A stretch of DNA of 64,000 nt, taken from positions 868,001-932,000 of the forward strand of contig NZ_BNEO01000002.1 in NCBI RefSeq assembly GCF_014905415.1, written 5' to 3'. The position numbers and the translations under genes are program-made. The DNA comes from Virgibacillus salexigens (GTDB lineage Bacteria > Bacillota > Bacilli > Bacillales > Amphibacillaceae). The notes below the pieces were generated by a model, which was not told the DNA's origin, did no database searches, and was given only the letters and a program-made list of their open reading frames with translations. Below are positions 48,056-56,886 of the stretch, piece after piece. How positions within the stretch are numbered: the first letter of the stretch is position 1; each line of letters begins with the position of its first letter.

Positions 48056-48709
48056 ATGGATAGTATGCAAAATATAATATCTAACAATATAAAAAAGATA
48101 TTAAAAGAGTATAATTTGAATCAATACGAACTAGCCAAAATAGCTGGCGTTTCTGAATCAACAGTAGGTAAATGGGTACTGAAGAAATCAATGCCCAGAA
48201 TGGGAGCTATTCAAAAGATAGCTGACCACTTCGGGTTACCGAAAAGCTATATATTAGAAGAAAGTAAAAAAGAATTAAAAATGAGCTTTTCGGAATACAC
48301 CTACTTACCAATCAAGGTTGCTGCAGGAATACCTGAAATGGTAGACCCAGTCACAGAAAATGATTTAGAAACCATATCAATCCCCGATTCTATAATGGGT
48401 AAATGGGCTGGGTGCGAAGACATCTATATTATGAGGGTAAATGGTGAAAGCATGAACAAGACTATACCTAATCACTCTTTAATAGCTGTTAAAAAAACCA
48501 AAGTTAGCAAATTAGAAAATAACGATATGGTTCTATTCAGTGATCAAAATGAATGCTCTGTTAAGAAGATTTTCAAGCATGGAGATAATTTAATATTTAG
48601 ACCACATTCAACTGATGAGAGGTTTACAGACTATATAGTACCTATCGAAGAAGCTAATCAGTTAATGATACATGGAAAAGTTGTTCTATATATCGTGGAA
48701 ATGGATTGA
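48056..48709 (+). CDS. cI-type repressor, HTH plus S24 peptidase domain
   Basis: 217 residues from ATG 48056, behind GGAGGG. HTH: NIKKILKEYNLNQYELAKIAGVSESTVGKWVLKKSMPRMGAIQKIADHF. The C-terminal S24/LexA-like part has GCEDIYIMRVNGESMNKTI with Ser (GESM), and VKKTKVSKLENNDMVLF with Lys. The cleavage region is VAAGIPEM rather than AG-type; an AAGI pair is present. It keeps the phage silent and is inactivated on SOS or by the antirepressor. It overlaps nothing but lies 42 nt before the integrase start. Confidence 0.92.
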   Translation: MDSMQNIISNNIKKILKEYNLNQYELAKIAGVSESTVGKWVLKKSMPRMGAIQKIADHFGLPKSYILEESKKELKMSFSEYTYLPIKVAAGIPEMVDPVTENDLETISIPDSIMGKWAGCEDIYIMRVNGESMNKTIPNHSLIAVKKTKVSKLENNDMVLFSDQNECSVKKIFKHGDNLIFRPHSTDERFTDYIVPIEEANQLMIHGKVVLYIVEMD

Positions 48710-48750
48710 GACGGGTAAAATTCGTCTATTTTTATAAGGAGGGGATGCAA

Positions 48751-49896
48751 ATGAAAGGCGGAGTACGTAAAAGGTATGGATCATGGTATTATTATTTCGA
48801 CTTAGGTACTGTAGAAGGAAAAAGAAAGAAAATTGAGCGAAAAGCTGTGGGTGCTAACTCAAAAAATGAAGCTGAAAGACAACTTAGAAAAGCTCTTTCA
48901 GAATATGAGAATACAGGGGCTTTATTTGAACCTTCACAAACTAGTGTACAGGATTACTTTCAATTTTGGTTAAAAGAATATGTTGAAGTGAACTTAAAAC
49001 ACAACACCATTCAAAATTATAAAGGTGTGTTAAATAAACATATCTACCCTACATTTGGTAGATACAAATTGAAATCATTATCCCCAGAGATTCTTCAAAA
49101 ATTTATCAACGATAAATACAGAGAAGGTTTTTCAAGAACTACTTTAACCATATTCCATACAATTTTAAAGAATGGATTAAACCAAGCTGTGTACCCTTAT
49201 AAGCTTTTAAAAGATAATCCAATGCAATATGTCAAGATACCTAAAATGGAGCAAAAAAAGCCATCTAAAAACGATTTAAAGATACTGTCCATGGATACAA
49301 TTAGGAAAATAACAGGTTATCTTGATGAAAATGATACGTTTTATATACCTTTTCATATCGGTTTAAATACAGGAATGAGAGTAAGCGAGGTTTGCGCTCT
49401 TACTTGGGATAAAGTTGATTTAAATATCGGATTCATTGAAATTGATAAGATAATGATTAACAAAAATAAACAATGGGTTTTTGGTACACCCAAAACTTCT
49501 TCGTCCTACAGAAAAATTAAAATCGGAAAAACCTTAAACGAAATATTAAAGAAGCATAGCCTTAACCAAAAACAAAACAGATTAAAATATGGTGAATATT
49601 ATCATGATAGCAATTTAGTCTGTACTAAAGAAAATGGTCAACCTGTGACACCAGCAAGTTGTAAAACCAGTGGTAGAAACATAAGAGATAAGCTTAATAT
49701 CGACTTCAATTTCCATTCTTTAAGGCATACACATGCTACACTTCTATTAGAACAAGAAGCGCCCATTAAAGATATTCAGAAAAGATTAGGTCATAGTAGA
49801 ATTAGCATTACTCTTGATACCTACTCACATCTAACGGAAAAAATGAGTAATCAAACGGTAGACATTTTCGAAAGAATGATGAGTGAAAATGGATAG
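48751..49896 (+). CDS. phage integrase, tyrosine recombinase
   Basis: 381 residues from ATG 48751 (AAGGAGGGG upstream). N-terminal AP2-like arm binding (GSWYYYFDLGTVEGKRKKIE), core-binding SAM-like domain (TSVQDYFQFWLKEYVEVNLKHNTIQNY), catalytic domain with GLNTGMRVSEVCALTW (Arg), HSLRHTHATLLLE (HxxR), GHSRISITLDTYSHL (H and Tyr). It is a standard temperate-phage Int of Tn916 style, without the extra helix block of integron integrases as far as I can see. Confidence 0.95.
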   Translation: MKGGVRKRYGSWYYYFDLGTVEGKRKKIERKAVGANSKNEAERQLRKALSEYENTGALFEPSQTSVQDYFQFWLKEYVEVNLKHNTIQNYKGVLNKHIYPTFGRYKLKSLSPEILQKFINDKYREGFSRTTLTIFHTILKNGLNQAVYPYKLLKDNPMQYVKIPKMEQKKPSKNDLKILSMDTIRKITGYLDENDTFYIPFHIGLNTGMRVSEVCALTWDKVDLNIGFIEIDKIMINKNKQWVFGTPKTSSSYRKIKIGKTLNEILKKHSLNQKQNRLKYGEYYHDSNLVCTKENGQPVTPASCKTSGRNIRDKLNIDFNFHSLRHTHATLLLEQEAPIKDIQKRLGHSRISITLDTYSHLTEKMSNQTVDIFERMMSENG

Positions 49897-49942
49897 TTCT
49901 GCCACCGAAAATTTAATTACGGTGGCAGGACGGTGGCAGAAC
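49896..49942. repeat. inverted and tandem repeats after the integrase gene
   Basis: GTTCTGCCACCG, a 12-nt loop, CGGTGGCAG, GA, then CGGTGGCAGAAC: a perfect 12-bp inverted repeat with an extra tandem copy of CGGTGGCAG. A T-rich stretch (ATCTATTTTTT) follows. It could be the integrase terminator or part of the right attachment region. Confidence 0.7.
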
Positions 49943-49980
49943 ATCTATTTTTTGATTATCAATAGTCTATATACGCTGAT

Positions 49981-51789
49981 TTAATCATCATTCATTTCTA
50001 ATACTGCCATAAAGGCTTCTTGAGGAACTTCGACAGAACCTACCATTTTCATCCTTTTTTTACCTTCTTTTTGTTTCTCCAATAGTTTACGTTTACGTGA
50101 AATATCGCCACCATAACATTTGGATAAAACATTTTTTCGCATCGCTTTAATGGTAGATCTGGCTACGATTTTATTCCCGATGGCAGCTTGAACAGGAACC
50201 TCGAATTGTTGTCTTGGAATTAGTTCTTTCAATTTGTCGACGATGTGCTTTCCTCGTTCATAAGCAAAATCACGATGTACAATAAAGGAAAGTGCGTCAA
50301 TGGTATCTCCATTCAATAAAATATCCATTTTTACTAAATCAGAGGAACGATAACCAATTATATCATAATCAAAGGAAGCATATCCTTTTGTTTGTGATTT
50401 TAGTTGGTCAAAGAAATCATAAACGATCTCAGATAAAGGAATATGGTAGGTAATATTGACACGGATTTCATCTAAATATTCCATATCGATAAATTGTCCG
50501 CGTTTTTTCTGACATATTTCCATTACCGACCCAACGTAATCATTCGGAACCATGACTGTAGCTTTCACAAACGGTTCTCTAACATCTTTAATCTGTTGCG
50601 GATCTGGCATAACAGAAGGATTGTCTATCGAAATAATTTCGTCATTTGCCTGCTCCACTTCATATATTACACTCGGTGCTGTTGTAATTAATTCGATATT
50701 AAATTCTCTTTCAATACGTTCCTGAATAATTTCCATATGCAAAAGACCTAAGAACCCACAACGAAAGCCAAATCCTAATGCCTGTGACGTTTCGGCCTCG
50801 TATTGTAGTGAGGAATCATTTAACTCCAGTCGCTCCAATGCTTCTCGAAGGTCATTGTAGTTTTTGGCATCGACCGGATAAAGTCCACAAAAAACCATTG
50901 GATTTAAACGTTTATACCCAGGTAACGGTTCGGCAGCTGGACAGCTCGCTAATGTAATTGTATCTCCAACCCTGGAATCACCCACATTTTTAATGGATGC
51001 TGTTAAGTAACCAACATCGCCAACAGTTAATTCATGTTTACGAATTGGTTTTGGACTAAAAACGCCCAATTCATTAACTTCAAATTCTTTTCCAGTAGCC
51101 ATCATTTTAATTTTATCCCCTACTTTAAGTGATCCTTCTTTAATACATACATAAGCAATGACACCTCTGTAAGGATCATATAAGGAGTCGAAAATCAAAG
51201 CCTTTAATGGGTCTTCCGTGTCTCCAGTAGGAGCTGGTATGTCTGTGGTTATTCTTTCTAGAATCTCTTCGATACCAATATTTGATTTTGCCGAAGCGAG
51301 AATGACATCGTCTTTATCTATACCGATAACATCTTCCAATTCTTGTTTTACTCGTTCTGGGTCTGCGCTCGGCAAATCAATTTTATTTATTACTGGGATA
51401 ATTTCTAAATCATTATCTAAAGCTAAATAAACATTTGCTAACGTTTGCGCTTCAATGCCTTGAGCTGCATCAACTACAAGAATTGCACCCTCACATGCAG
51501 CAAGACTTCTCGAAACTTCATATGTAAAATCGACATGTCCCGGTGTATCAATAAGATGGAAGATGTAATCCTCACCATGATTACTTTGATAATTTAATTG
51601 AACTGCATTTAACTTGATCGTAATTCCTCGTTCTCTTTCTAGATCCATCGCATCAAGCAATTGATCTTTCATTTCTCTTTGTGTAATTGCTTTCGTTCTT
51701 TCTAATATTCGATCCGCTAATGTAGACTTGCCATGATCGATATGTGCAATAATCGAAAAATTACGCACGTTTCTTTTGATTTTTGCCAT
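49981..51789 (-). CDS. lepA: elongation factor 4 (LepA)
   Basis: 602 residues. [18 protein letters not shown] is G1, [13 protein letters not shown]3, VINKIDLP G4; the C-terminal LepA domain ends [20 protein letters not shown]. It is a ribosomal GTPase that back-translocates or remodels stalled ribosomes. It is the boundary gene of the conserved block; the prophage lies immediately downstream of it. Confidence 0.98.
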   Translation of the reverse strand: MAKIKRNVRNFSIIAHIDHGKSTLADRILERTKAITQREMKDQLLDAMDLERERGITIKLNAVQLNYQSNHGEDYIFHLIDTPGHVDFTYEVSRSLAACEGAILVVDAAQGIEAQTLANVYLALDNDLEIIPVINKIDLPSADPERVKQELEDVIGIDKDDVILASAKSNIGIEEILERITTDIPAPTGDTEDPLKALIFDSLYDPYRGVIAYVCIKEGSLKVGDKIKMMATGKEFEVNELGVFSPKPIRKHELTVGDVGYLTASIKNVGDSRVGDTITLASCPAAEPLPGYKRLNPMVFCGLYPVDAKNYNDLREALERLELNDSSLQYEAETSQALGFGFRCGFLGLLHMEIIQERIEREFNIELITTAPSVIYEVEQANDEIISIDNPSVMPDPQQIKDVREPFVKATVMVPNDYVGSVMEICQKKRGQFIDMEYLDEIRVNITYHIPLSEIVYDFFDQLKSQTKGYASFDYDIIGYRSSDLVKMDILLNGDTIDALSFIVHRDFAYERGKHIVDKLKELIPRQQFEVPVQAAIGNKIVARSTIKAMRKNVLSKCYGGDISRKRKLLEKQKEGKKRMKMVGSVEVPQEAFMAVLEMNDD

Positions 51790-51810
51790 TAGTGATGTTC
51801 ACTCCTACTT

Positions 51811-51839
51811 ACTTTTATCAGTAATTTGGTGATAAAAGT
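51811..51839. other. 10-bp inverted repeat upstream of lepA
   Basis: ACTTTTATCA, 9-nt loop, TGATAAAAGT, 20 nt before the lepA start. Possible terminator of the upstream operon or leader element. The remaining 51840-52088 holds no gene that I can support; it is AT-rich with an imperfect hairpin region around GCTGCTAAAA and TTTTAGAGAG. Confidence 0.45.
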
Positions 51840-52088
51840 GTTAAATTATCAGCGACAATGACTAGCATTGATTATAGCAATAGAAGCATGGATGTTCAAG
51901 AACAACGACGTTACTTACAACAACGAATAAAAAGTTGGGATGAGACATCACTTAAATTGTTACCGGTCGAAGTGACAAATATGAGCTGCTAAAAACCGAA
52001 AAAAACTCTCTAAAATAGCAGATGTTATTTTTGATCTGTCTACTTTGAAGAGAGCATATCACTTTTATCTCTGCCTCGTTTAAACTCA

Positions 52089-52412
52089 TTAGAAGAACAG
52101 TTGCGAGATTTGATAGAGAACCTCTACAATAACTTCATATAGCCCCGTTACACCAGCTTCAATAATGGAAGCTGTTTTTTCCGTTACAGGTGATGGCCCA
52201 TCGGTTTCCACAGTTCCATCAGCCGTGGTTTTGTTGGTCGTTCGTTGTACCACCTCCTCTGACTCTGGTTGATTGGAATCAGAATTTGCTTCAGATGGTA
52301 AACTCGCCATTTCTATATCATCTGTATTTTTTTCTGTATGACCATTTCCATAGACAACCCCAGTTAAAAAACATACAGCAAGTAATAATAGTACGATTAA
52401 AGTTCGAGCCAT
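52089..52412 (-). CDS. yqxA: YqxA-like sporulation-cluster protein (DUF3679)
   Basis: 107 residues: N-terminal helix/signal (MARTLIVLLLLAVCFLTGVVYG), an acidic Ser/Glu/Thr-rich middle, and a C-terminal hydrophobic end (IIEAGVTGLYEVIVEVLYQIS). Position between spoIIP and lepA and the plan match yqxA of B. subtilis; function unknown, probably in the mother cell through cotranscription with spoIIP. Confidence 0.8.
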   Translation of the reverse strand: MARTLIVLLLLAVCFLTGVVYGNGHTEKNTDDIEMASLPSEANSDSNQPESEEVVQRTTNKTTADGTVETDGPSPVTEKTASIIEAGVTGLYEVIVEVLYQISQLFF

Positions 52413-52424
52413 TTCCCATACCTC

Positions 52425-53585
52425 CTATGAAGCTGCATTCACTTCTTCAGCATTCCAATACATTTCACTAAAGACTTCTGCAAGAGCGTCTGCCGAGCGA
52501 TAAAGTTCATCCAGATTATTCTCCACTCCACCAAATTCCAGTAGTAGCGCATTATTTGAAATATCCTGATTAAAAATTCCATTTGTTAGTTCACCCTTTT
52601 TGGGTAGAACTCCTCTACTTAAACCTGGATATCGTTCTTCTATCATGTAATGTAATTCAGTAGCTAACTCAAGATTCCTTTCATAGGATTCATGTTCCGC
52701 GCCCACTACGATCATAATCCTTGCATAGGATTGTCCGTTGATTTCTTTGGTCGTCTTCTCTCTTCCGATTGAATCTCGATGGATGTCAAATGCATATTGA
52801 ATATCTTTATTTGTTGAAAAGGCCTCAGAAACTACTTCTCGTGAAGCTTCATAGGATTTTCCATAATCCCATCCCTTTTTATTTAGTTCTGCCATAATAT
52901 CTGTATGATCAACAGCTGTTCCAATTCCCTTAGTTTGTAATGTTTTAGCTAACCGCTCACTTACTTTTGTAATATTTACTTCTTTATGGTGTGCATGATT
53001 AGGATCGGTTACATCTGGTAGATGCGGCAAAAACGACTCACGGTTATGAGAATTATATAGGAATACTACATTTTTATTACCAGTAGTAGGTTCATTTTTA
53101 CTTTCTACGCTTTCCTGTGATTCTTTTTCTTCATCATCATTAATGACTGCTTGCCTATCTTTTAAAACCTCTTTTAATGGTGGGGAGGATTCAAACGGGA
53201 GGTTTGTATAATTCGTCCCTTCCCCAGCAATTAAGATTTGGTTATCAAATGTTGAAAAACCTGGTAATTCATTTCCGATGAGGCTTCTTGGATCATCTGG
53301 TTTAACACTTGTAGCTAGTTGAAAGATAGTAGATGAAAAATCAGGAAAAGATTGATCCTTTGTAAAAGCTTGTTGGAAAGCGTGATTTTCTAACCCTAGT
53401 AAATATAAAAAAGTCGCACTGTTTATATCACTTGTCCAACTCGTTATTATTCCAGAGGATAACCGATATGCCGGCTTAACAGTTGTTATTAGACCAATTA
53501 ATATACAAACGATAATTAAACCTGCAATGTAGATATCACTTCTTTTATAAAACAGGTTTACGCCGCTTTTGAGTTTCACGTTCAT
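52425..53585 (-). CDS. spoIIP: stage II sporulation protein P
   Basis: 386 residues from ATG 53585 (AAAGGGTGG). A membrane helix near residues 15-38 (IYIAGLIIVCILIGLITTV), then the SpoIIP amidase/endopeptidase domain: VVFLYNSHNRESFLPHLPDV with His, AFDIHRDSIGREKTT with His and the end LLLEFGGVENNLDELYRSADALAEVFSE with Glu. It degrades septal peptidoglycan with SpoIID and SpoIIM during engulfment. Confidence 0.97.
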   Translation of the reverse strand: MNVKLKSGVNLFYKRSDIYIAGLIIVCILIGLITTVKPAYRLSSGIITSWTSDINSATFLYLLGLENHAFQQAFTKDQSFPDFSSTIFQLATSVKPDDPRSLIGNELPGFSTFDNQILIAGEGTNYTNLPFESSPPLKEVLKDRQAVINDDEEKESQESVESKNEPTTGNKNVVFLYNSHNRESFLPHLPDVTDPNHAHHKEVNITKVSERLAKTLQTKGIGTAVDHTDIMAELNKKGWDYGKSYEASREVVSEAFSTNKDIQYAFDIHRDSIGREKTTKEINGQSYARIMIVVGAEHESYERNLELATELHYMIEERYPGLSRGVLPKKGELTNGIFNQDISNNALLLEFGGVENNLDELYRSADALAEVFSEMYWNAEEVNAAS

Positions 53586-53693
53586 GGTTCCACCCTTTCC
53601 TAATTTCACGACTTCTTTATAGTTCACTCTATGTCGTAAAAATAGAGACTAGAACCAAATCTCTTAAATAATTTAAGACGTGATAGAGAAATA

Positions 53694-54803
53694 CTACCGA
53701 GAATAGGAAGTAAAATTATCAACATCCACGGTTTCATGTAGCGCTGCATTTATCCCATTTGCAACAACACTTGCCATATCAACCATAAATCCGTCTACTT
53801 CTTTTGGTGTAACCATTAGATTATGCCCTAGTGGAGTTAGTACTTCAGTAATTAGTTTTCTCTTTTCTTCGTCTGGTAGAGTTCCAACAATCCCCATAAA
53901 GGTTTGACGCTTTTCTTCATTTGGTAAATCCTCATCTGTTAAACGTTTGTCTCCAAATGATAAGCCTGCAGGTGTTAGTGACTTAGAAGGATCATCTTTT
54001 TCCTTCCACTCTCTACCAAAATGTTTTAACAAGAAATCAATTGTGTCACTAGCAATGGTCACAGCATCAACGACAGTTGGCACACCGATAGCAATTACAG
54101 GAACACCCAATGTTTCCTTACTAATCTCTTTACGTTTATTACCTACCCCAGAACCTGGATGGATACCTGTGTTAGAAAGTTGAATTGTCTCATTCACACG
54201 CTCAATAGAACGAGAAGCTAATGCATCAATACAAATCACAAAATCAGGTTGATATTTATCCACAATTCCAAATATAATGTTACTCGTTTCGATCCCCGTT
54301 ACTCCCATGACACCAGGAGTTACTGCTGCTACTGGGCGATATCCATCAGATACTGATTCATGCTCCATCTCAAATAAATGGCTGGTTACTAAAACTTTTT
54401 CAACGGACATTGGACCAAGCGCATCTGGTGTAACATTCCAATTACCTAATCCTACGATTAGACCTTTCCCTTCAATTGGTATATCGTTATTTTTAATAAG
54501 TTCTTCTAACTCTTTGGCTAACACCTTTGCCGCTAATTCTTGTCGCTTTGTATCCTGTCGTTTGACACCATCCGCATGGATCGTAATATAGGATCCAGGC
54601 TTCTTTCCTAATAAATCAGCTCCTGTCTCATTTATCTCAACATAAGAGATTCTAATCCCATCTTGTTCTCTCTCCTTTATGGTTACACCCTTCACTTTCT
54701 GCTCATCAGGGTTTTCTTGCTGCTCAACATACATATCCTTTGCTTCTACTGCTAAATCTGTCCTTACTTGATATGGAACTAACTTGTCATTATTCTCATT
54801 CAT
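53694..54803 (-). CDS. gpr: germination protease GPR
   Basis: 369 residues from ATG 54803 (GGAAAGG upstream). The pro-segment is the first 15 or so residues; [12 protein letters not shown] is the usual processing area. [63 protein letters not shown] are conserved. It cleaves small acid-soluble spore proteins on germination. Expressed in the forespore (sigma G) by family knowledge. Confidence 0.97.
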   Translation of the reverse strand: MNENNDKLVPYQVRTDLAVEAKDMYVEQQENPDEQKVKGVTIKEREQDGIRISYVEINETGADLLGKKPGSYITIHADGVKRQDTKRQELAAKVLAKELEELIKNNDIPIEGKGLIVGLGNWNVTPDALGPMSVEKVLVTSHLFEMEHESVSDGYRPVAAVTPGVMGVTGIETSNIIFGIVDKYQPDFVICIDALASRSIERVNETIQLSNTGIHPGSGVGNKRKEISKETLGVPVIAIGVPTVVDAVTIASDTIDFLLKHFGREWKEKDDPSKSLTPAGLSFGDKRLTDEDLPNEEKRQTFMGIVGTLPDEEKRKLITEVLTPLGHNLMVTPKEVDGFMVDMASVVANGINAALHETVDVDNFTSYSR

Positions 54804-54882
54804 CGTTTCATCATCCTTTCCGAAAGATACTAATAATAGCGTTAACAAAATATCGAAACTCATACATTTACGGTTAAAGCTA

Positions 54883-54911
54883 TTGAAAAGGTTCCTTTCG
54901 TTTGGTAAAAT
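54883..54911 (+). promoter_or_regulatory. promoter of rpsT
   Basis: TTGAAA (54883-54888), 17-nt spacer, TAAAAT (54906-54911). Starting about 100 nt before rpsT, with hairpin TGTCTC-TTGTCCA-GAGACA at 54911-54929 in the leader, which might take part in S20 autoregulation. Confidence 0.7.
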
Positions 54912-55008
54912 GTCTCTTGTCCAGAGACAAAATGTAATCTGTTTCACTTTAGGATAAAACAAATACATTCGATATTTGTGATGATGTTTTTTAGGAGGTG
55001 AAGGAACA

Positions 55009-55275
55009 ATGGCTAATATTAAATCTGCAATTAAACGTGTTGAAACAAACAGCAAAAAACGTTCAAACAACAATACGAAGAAAACTGAAATGCGTTCTCA
55101 AATCAAGCATGTTGAAAAATTGATTGCGTCTAAAGATAAAGAAAATGCGAACGCTGCTTTACAAACTGCTATCAAATCAATTGATAAAGCTGTTCAAAAA
55201 GGAATTATTCATCAAAACACTGGAAACCGTCAAAAATCTCGTTTGGCTCAAAAAGTGAACCAGCTTGGTGCATAA
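55009..55275 (+). CDS. rpsT: 30S ribosomal protein S20
   Basis: 88 residues: [20 protein letters not shown], basic throughout, ending [16 protein letters not shown]. Strong ribosome site AGGAGGTGA. One of the two + strand genes in the block, with its own promoter and terminator, as in B. subtilis. Confidence 0.98.
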   Translation: MANIKSAIKRVETNSKKRSNNNTKKTEMRSQIKHVEKLIASKDKENANAALQTAIKSIDKAVQKGIIHQNTGNRQKSRLAQKVNQLGA

Positions 55276-55280
55276 TCATA

Positions 55281-55312
55281 AAAACGATCCTTCGAAGGAT
55301 CGTTTTTTATTT
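55281..55312. terminator. bidirectional terminator between rpsT and holA
   Basis: AAAACGATCCTT-CG-AAGGATCGTTTT, followed by TTATTT. Symmetric, so it can serve both convergent genes. Confidence 0.88.
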
Positions 55313-55320
55313 AAAACACA

Positions 55321-56346
55321 TTAAGCTGTTTTCCCATTGATTAATTGATAAAGTAAGATTTCAAAGGCTAGATCTTTTTCCATTGTACCTCTTTTTAAAG
55401 TAGCATCTGCTTCAGCCAATTGCGTAATGAAGTATTCCAACGTTTCGATAGTAAAATTTCGTTCGCGTTGCATGGCTATCTTAATAACATATGGATGCAC
55501 TCCGAGTTGTTTTTGCATATGGGATTGACTATATCCTCTTTGCTTCAATAATTTCACACGAAGAATGGTTCGAAATTGAAAAGCTAGTAAACCTATTAGT
55601 GCAATTGGTTCTTCTTTCATTTTTTCCAAATCTTTATAAATACTTATCGCCTTATATAAGTCTCGATTCATTACTGCATCAACGAGTCTAAGCGAGGAAT
55701 CAGTAGTAGTATGGGATAGTAAATCATCCGCAACCTCTTTTGTAATTACCCCATTTTCACCAACAAACATTGCCAATTTTTTTAATTCCGTTTCTAATAA
55801 ATTCAAATTAGTTGAAAGCTCTGATTCGAGCATATCATACACATTATCTTCAACAGTCACTTTCATTTGATCAGCAAGTTGATTGATCCATGTCTTCAAT
55901 TCATATTCTTTTATGGGATTACAAATAGCAACTGTTCCTTGTTTTTTTAGCAGCTTGGTTATTTTCTTTCGCTCATCGATCTTTTCATATGGAGCAATGA
56001 GAACTAGTACAGAATATTCAACTGGAGATTGAAGATATTGCTGCAATACTTCTAATTTATGCTCAAAGGAAAGCTTATCTGGTTTTGCTTTTAAAAATGA
56101 TGCATTTGTAGCGAAGATTAGTTTACGTTCACCAAAAAAAGGGTAGGTTTCTGCATCAGCAATAACTTCCTGAATGGGTGTTTCTTCTAAATCATATGTG
56201 GACAAATTATCTGTTTCTTCTCCAATTACAGCTTTTGTTAAATATTTCTTTAGGTTCTGTATAAAATAATATTCATTTCCATAAATTAAATATACCGAAG
56301 CTATGTTATTCTTTTTAACTTGTTTAGCTACATCTAAGTATGACAT
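55321..56346 (-). CDS. holA: DNA polymerase III delta subunit
   Basis: 341 residues from ATG 56346 (GGAGTG upstream). SYLDVAKQVKKNNIASVYLIYGNEYYFIQ start, ATYPFFGERKLIFATNASFL, LPLIGLLAFQFRTILRVK-type C-terminal collar. It is the clamp-loader wrench subunit (YqeN of B. subtilis). Confidence 0.95.
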   Translation of the reverse strand: MSYLDVAKQVKKNNIASVYLIYGNEYYFIQNLKKYLTKAVIGEETDNLSTYDLEETPIQEVIADAETYPFFGERKLIFATNASFLKAKPDKLSFEHKLEVLQQYLQSPVEYSVLVLIAPYEKIDERKKITKLLKKQGTVAICNPIKEYELKTWINQLADQMKVTVEDNVYDMLESELSTNLNLLETELKKLAMFVGENGVITKEVADDLLSHTTTDSSLRLVDAVMNRDLYKAISIYKDLEKMKEEPIALIGLLAFQFRTILRVKLLKQRGYSQSHMQKQLGVHPYVIKIAMQRERNFTIETLEYFITQLAEADATLKRGTMEKDLAFEILLYQLINGKTA

Positions 56347-56420
56347 GCCATTCACTCCAACTATTTTCTTTAACTATATATAATGGTAAAGCGCAATTCA
56401 AAGAATGGCAAGGAATTTAA

Positions 56421-56456
56421 GAGAGGGAAAGAGAGGAAGCATCTCTCTTCCCTCTC
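56421..56456. other. long GA/TC hairpin between holA and yqzM
   Basis: GAGAGGGAAAGAGAG, short loop, CTCTCTTCCCTCTC. Without T-tract on either side. The 210-nt region 56400-56610 has no gene. Confidence 0.5.
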
Positions 56457-56666
56457 CAATCTATATCAACGCCTGACTCACCTGCCCTAGAAACAGCTGA
56501 CCAAGCGATATTTGGATTTACCTATAGATTTTCCTTTCTAAGTAAAAAGTATAGATGTTAAGTCTTTCTAAATTTGGGATGATTCATCTTTGACGAAAAA
56601 ATAACTGCAAGTATGGATTTTTTTAATTATTTAATTTATACTAATGGTGATATAGGAGGGGTTTTT

Positions 56667-56801
56667 GTGAACGAATTTGAAAAAGAGATTCAATCTAAAA
56701 ATAATGACGTTGTAGATTCCATTAAAGGCTTTGCGTTCTCCTTTATTTTCTTTCTCGTAATATTTGCTATTGGAGTAATTGTCAGTGTAGCCGGTTCATA
56801 A
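56667..56801 (+). CDS. yqzM: YqzM-like small membrane protein
   Basis: 44 residues from GTG 56667 (GGAGGGG upstream). MNEFEKEIQSKNNDVVDSI, then one helix FAFSFIFFLVIFAIGVIVSV. Same length, place and plan as B. subtilis yqzM. Function unknown. Confidence 0.85.
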   Translation: MNEFEKEIQSKNNDVVDSIKGFAFSFIFFLVIFAIGVIVSVAGS

Positions 56802-56832
56802 TTCCCAAGTTCATTACATAAATGAACGTAGT

Positions 56833-56862
56833 AAAGAGACTGTTATACAGTCTCTTTTTATT
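56833..56862 (+). terminator. terminator between yqzM and comEC
   Basis: AAAGAGACTGT-TAT-ACAGTCTCTTT, then TTATTATG. Serves yqzM and, being symmetric, probably comEC. Confidence 0.88.
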
Positions 56863-56886
56863 ATGTTAAGCGATGATGATATATTC

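Larger units (their letters stand above)
3106..49896. mobile_element. siphovirus prophage carrying a 17-kb cassette insertion
   Basis: The region has a full set of phage modules in standard order: lysis (3.1-4.5 kb), tail (4.6-13.3), head and packaging (13.3-21.5), late activator (39.2), recombination and replication (40-45.4), immunity (46-48.7), integrase (48.75-49.9). Portal, gp7-like protein and holin are of SPP1 type and the capsid is of E type. All structural genes are intact, so it may be functional. The limits given are those of the outermost phage genes; I found no convincing attachment-site repeat. The stretch 22.0-39.2 kb is foreign to the phage plan. Confidence 0.9.

Noticed and set aside
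48751-49896. The tyrosine recombinase might be an integron integrase that serves the array.
   Set aside because: Its N-terminal AP2-like arm domain and its place next to the cI repressor mark it as an ordinary temperate-phage integrase; it is 9 kb from the array.
3010-49955. CTATTTTT followed by ATTA occurs at both prophage ends (3014 and about 49945) and might be the attachment core.
   Set aside because: Only 8 bp, AT-rich, and part of a terminator T-tract at the left; chance occurrence is likely.
51840-52088. AT-rich gap upstream of lepA looked as if it might hold an RNA gene.
   Set aside because: No clear promoter, terminator or known RNA motif recognised.
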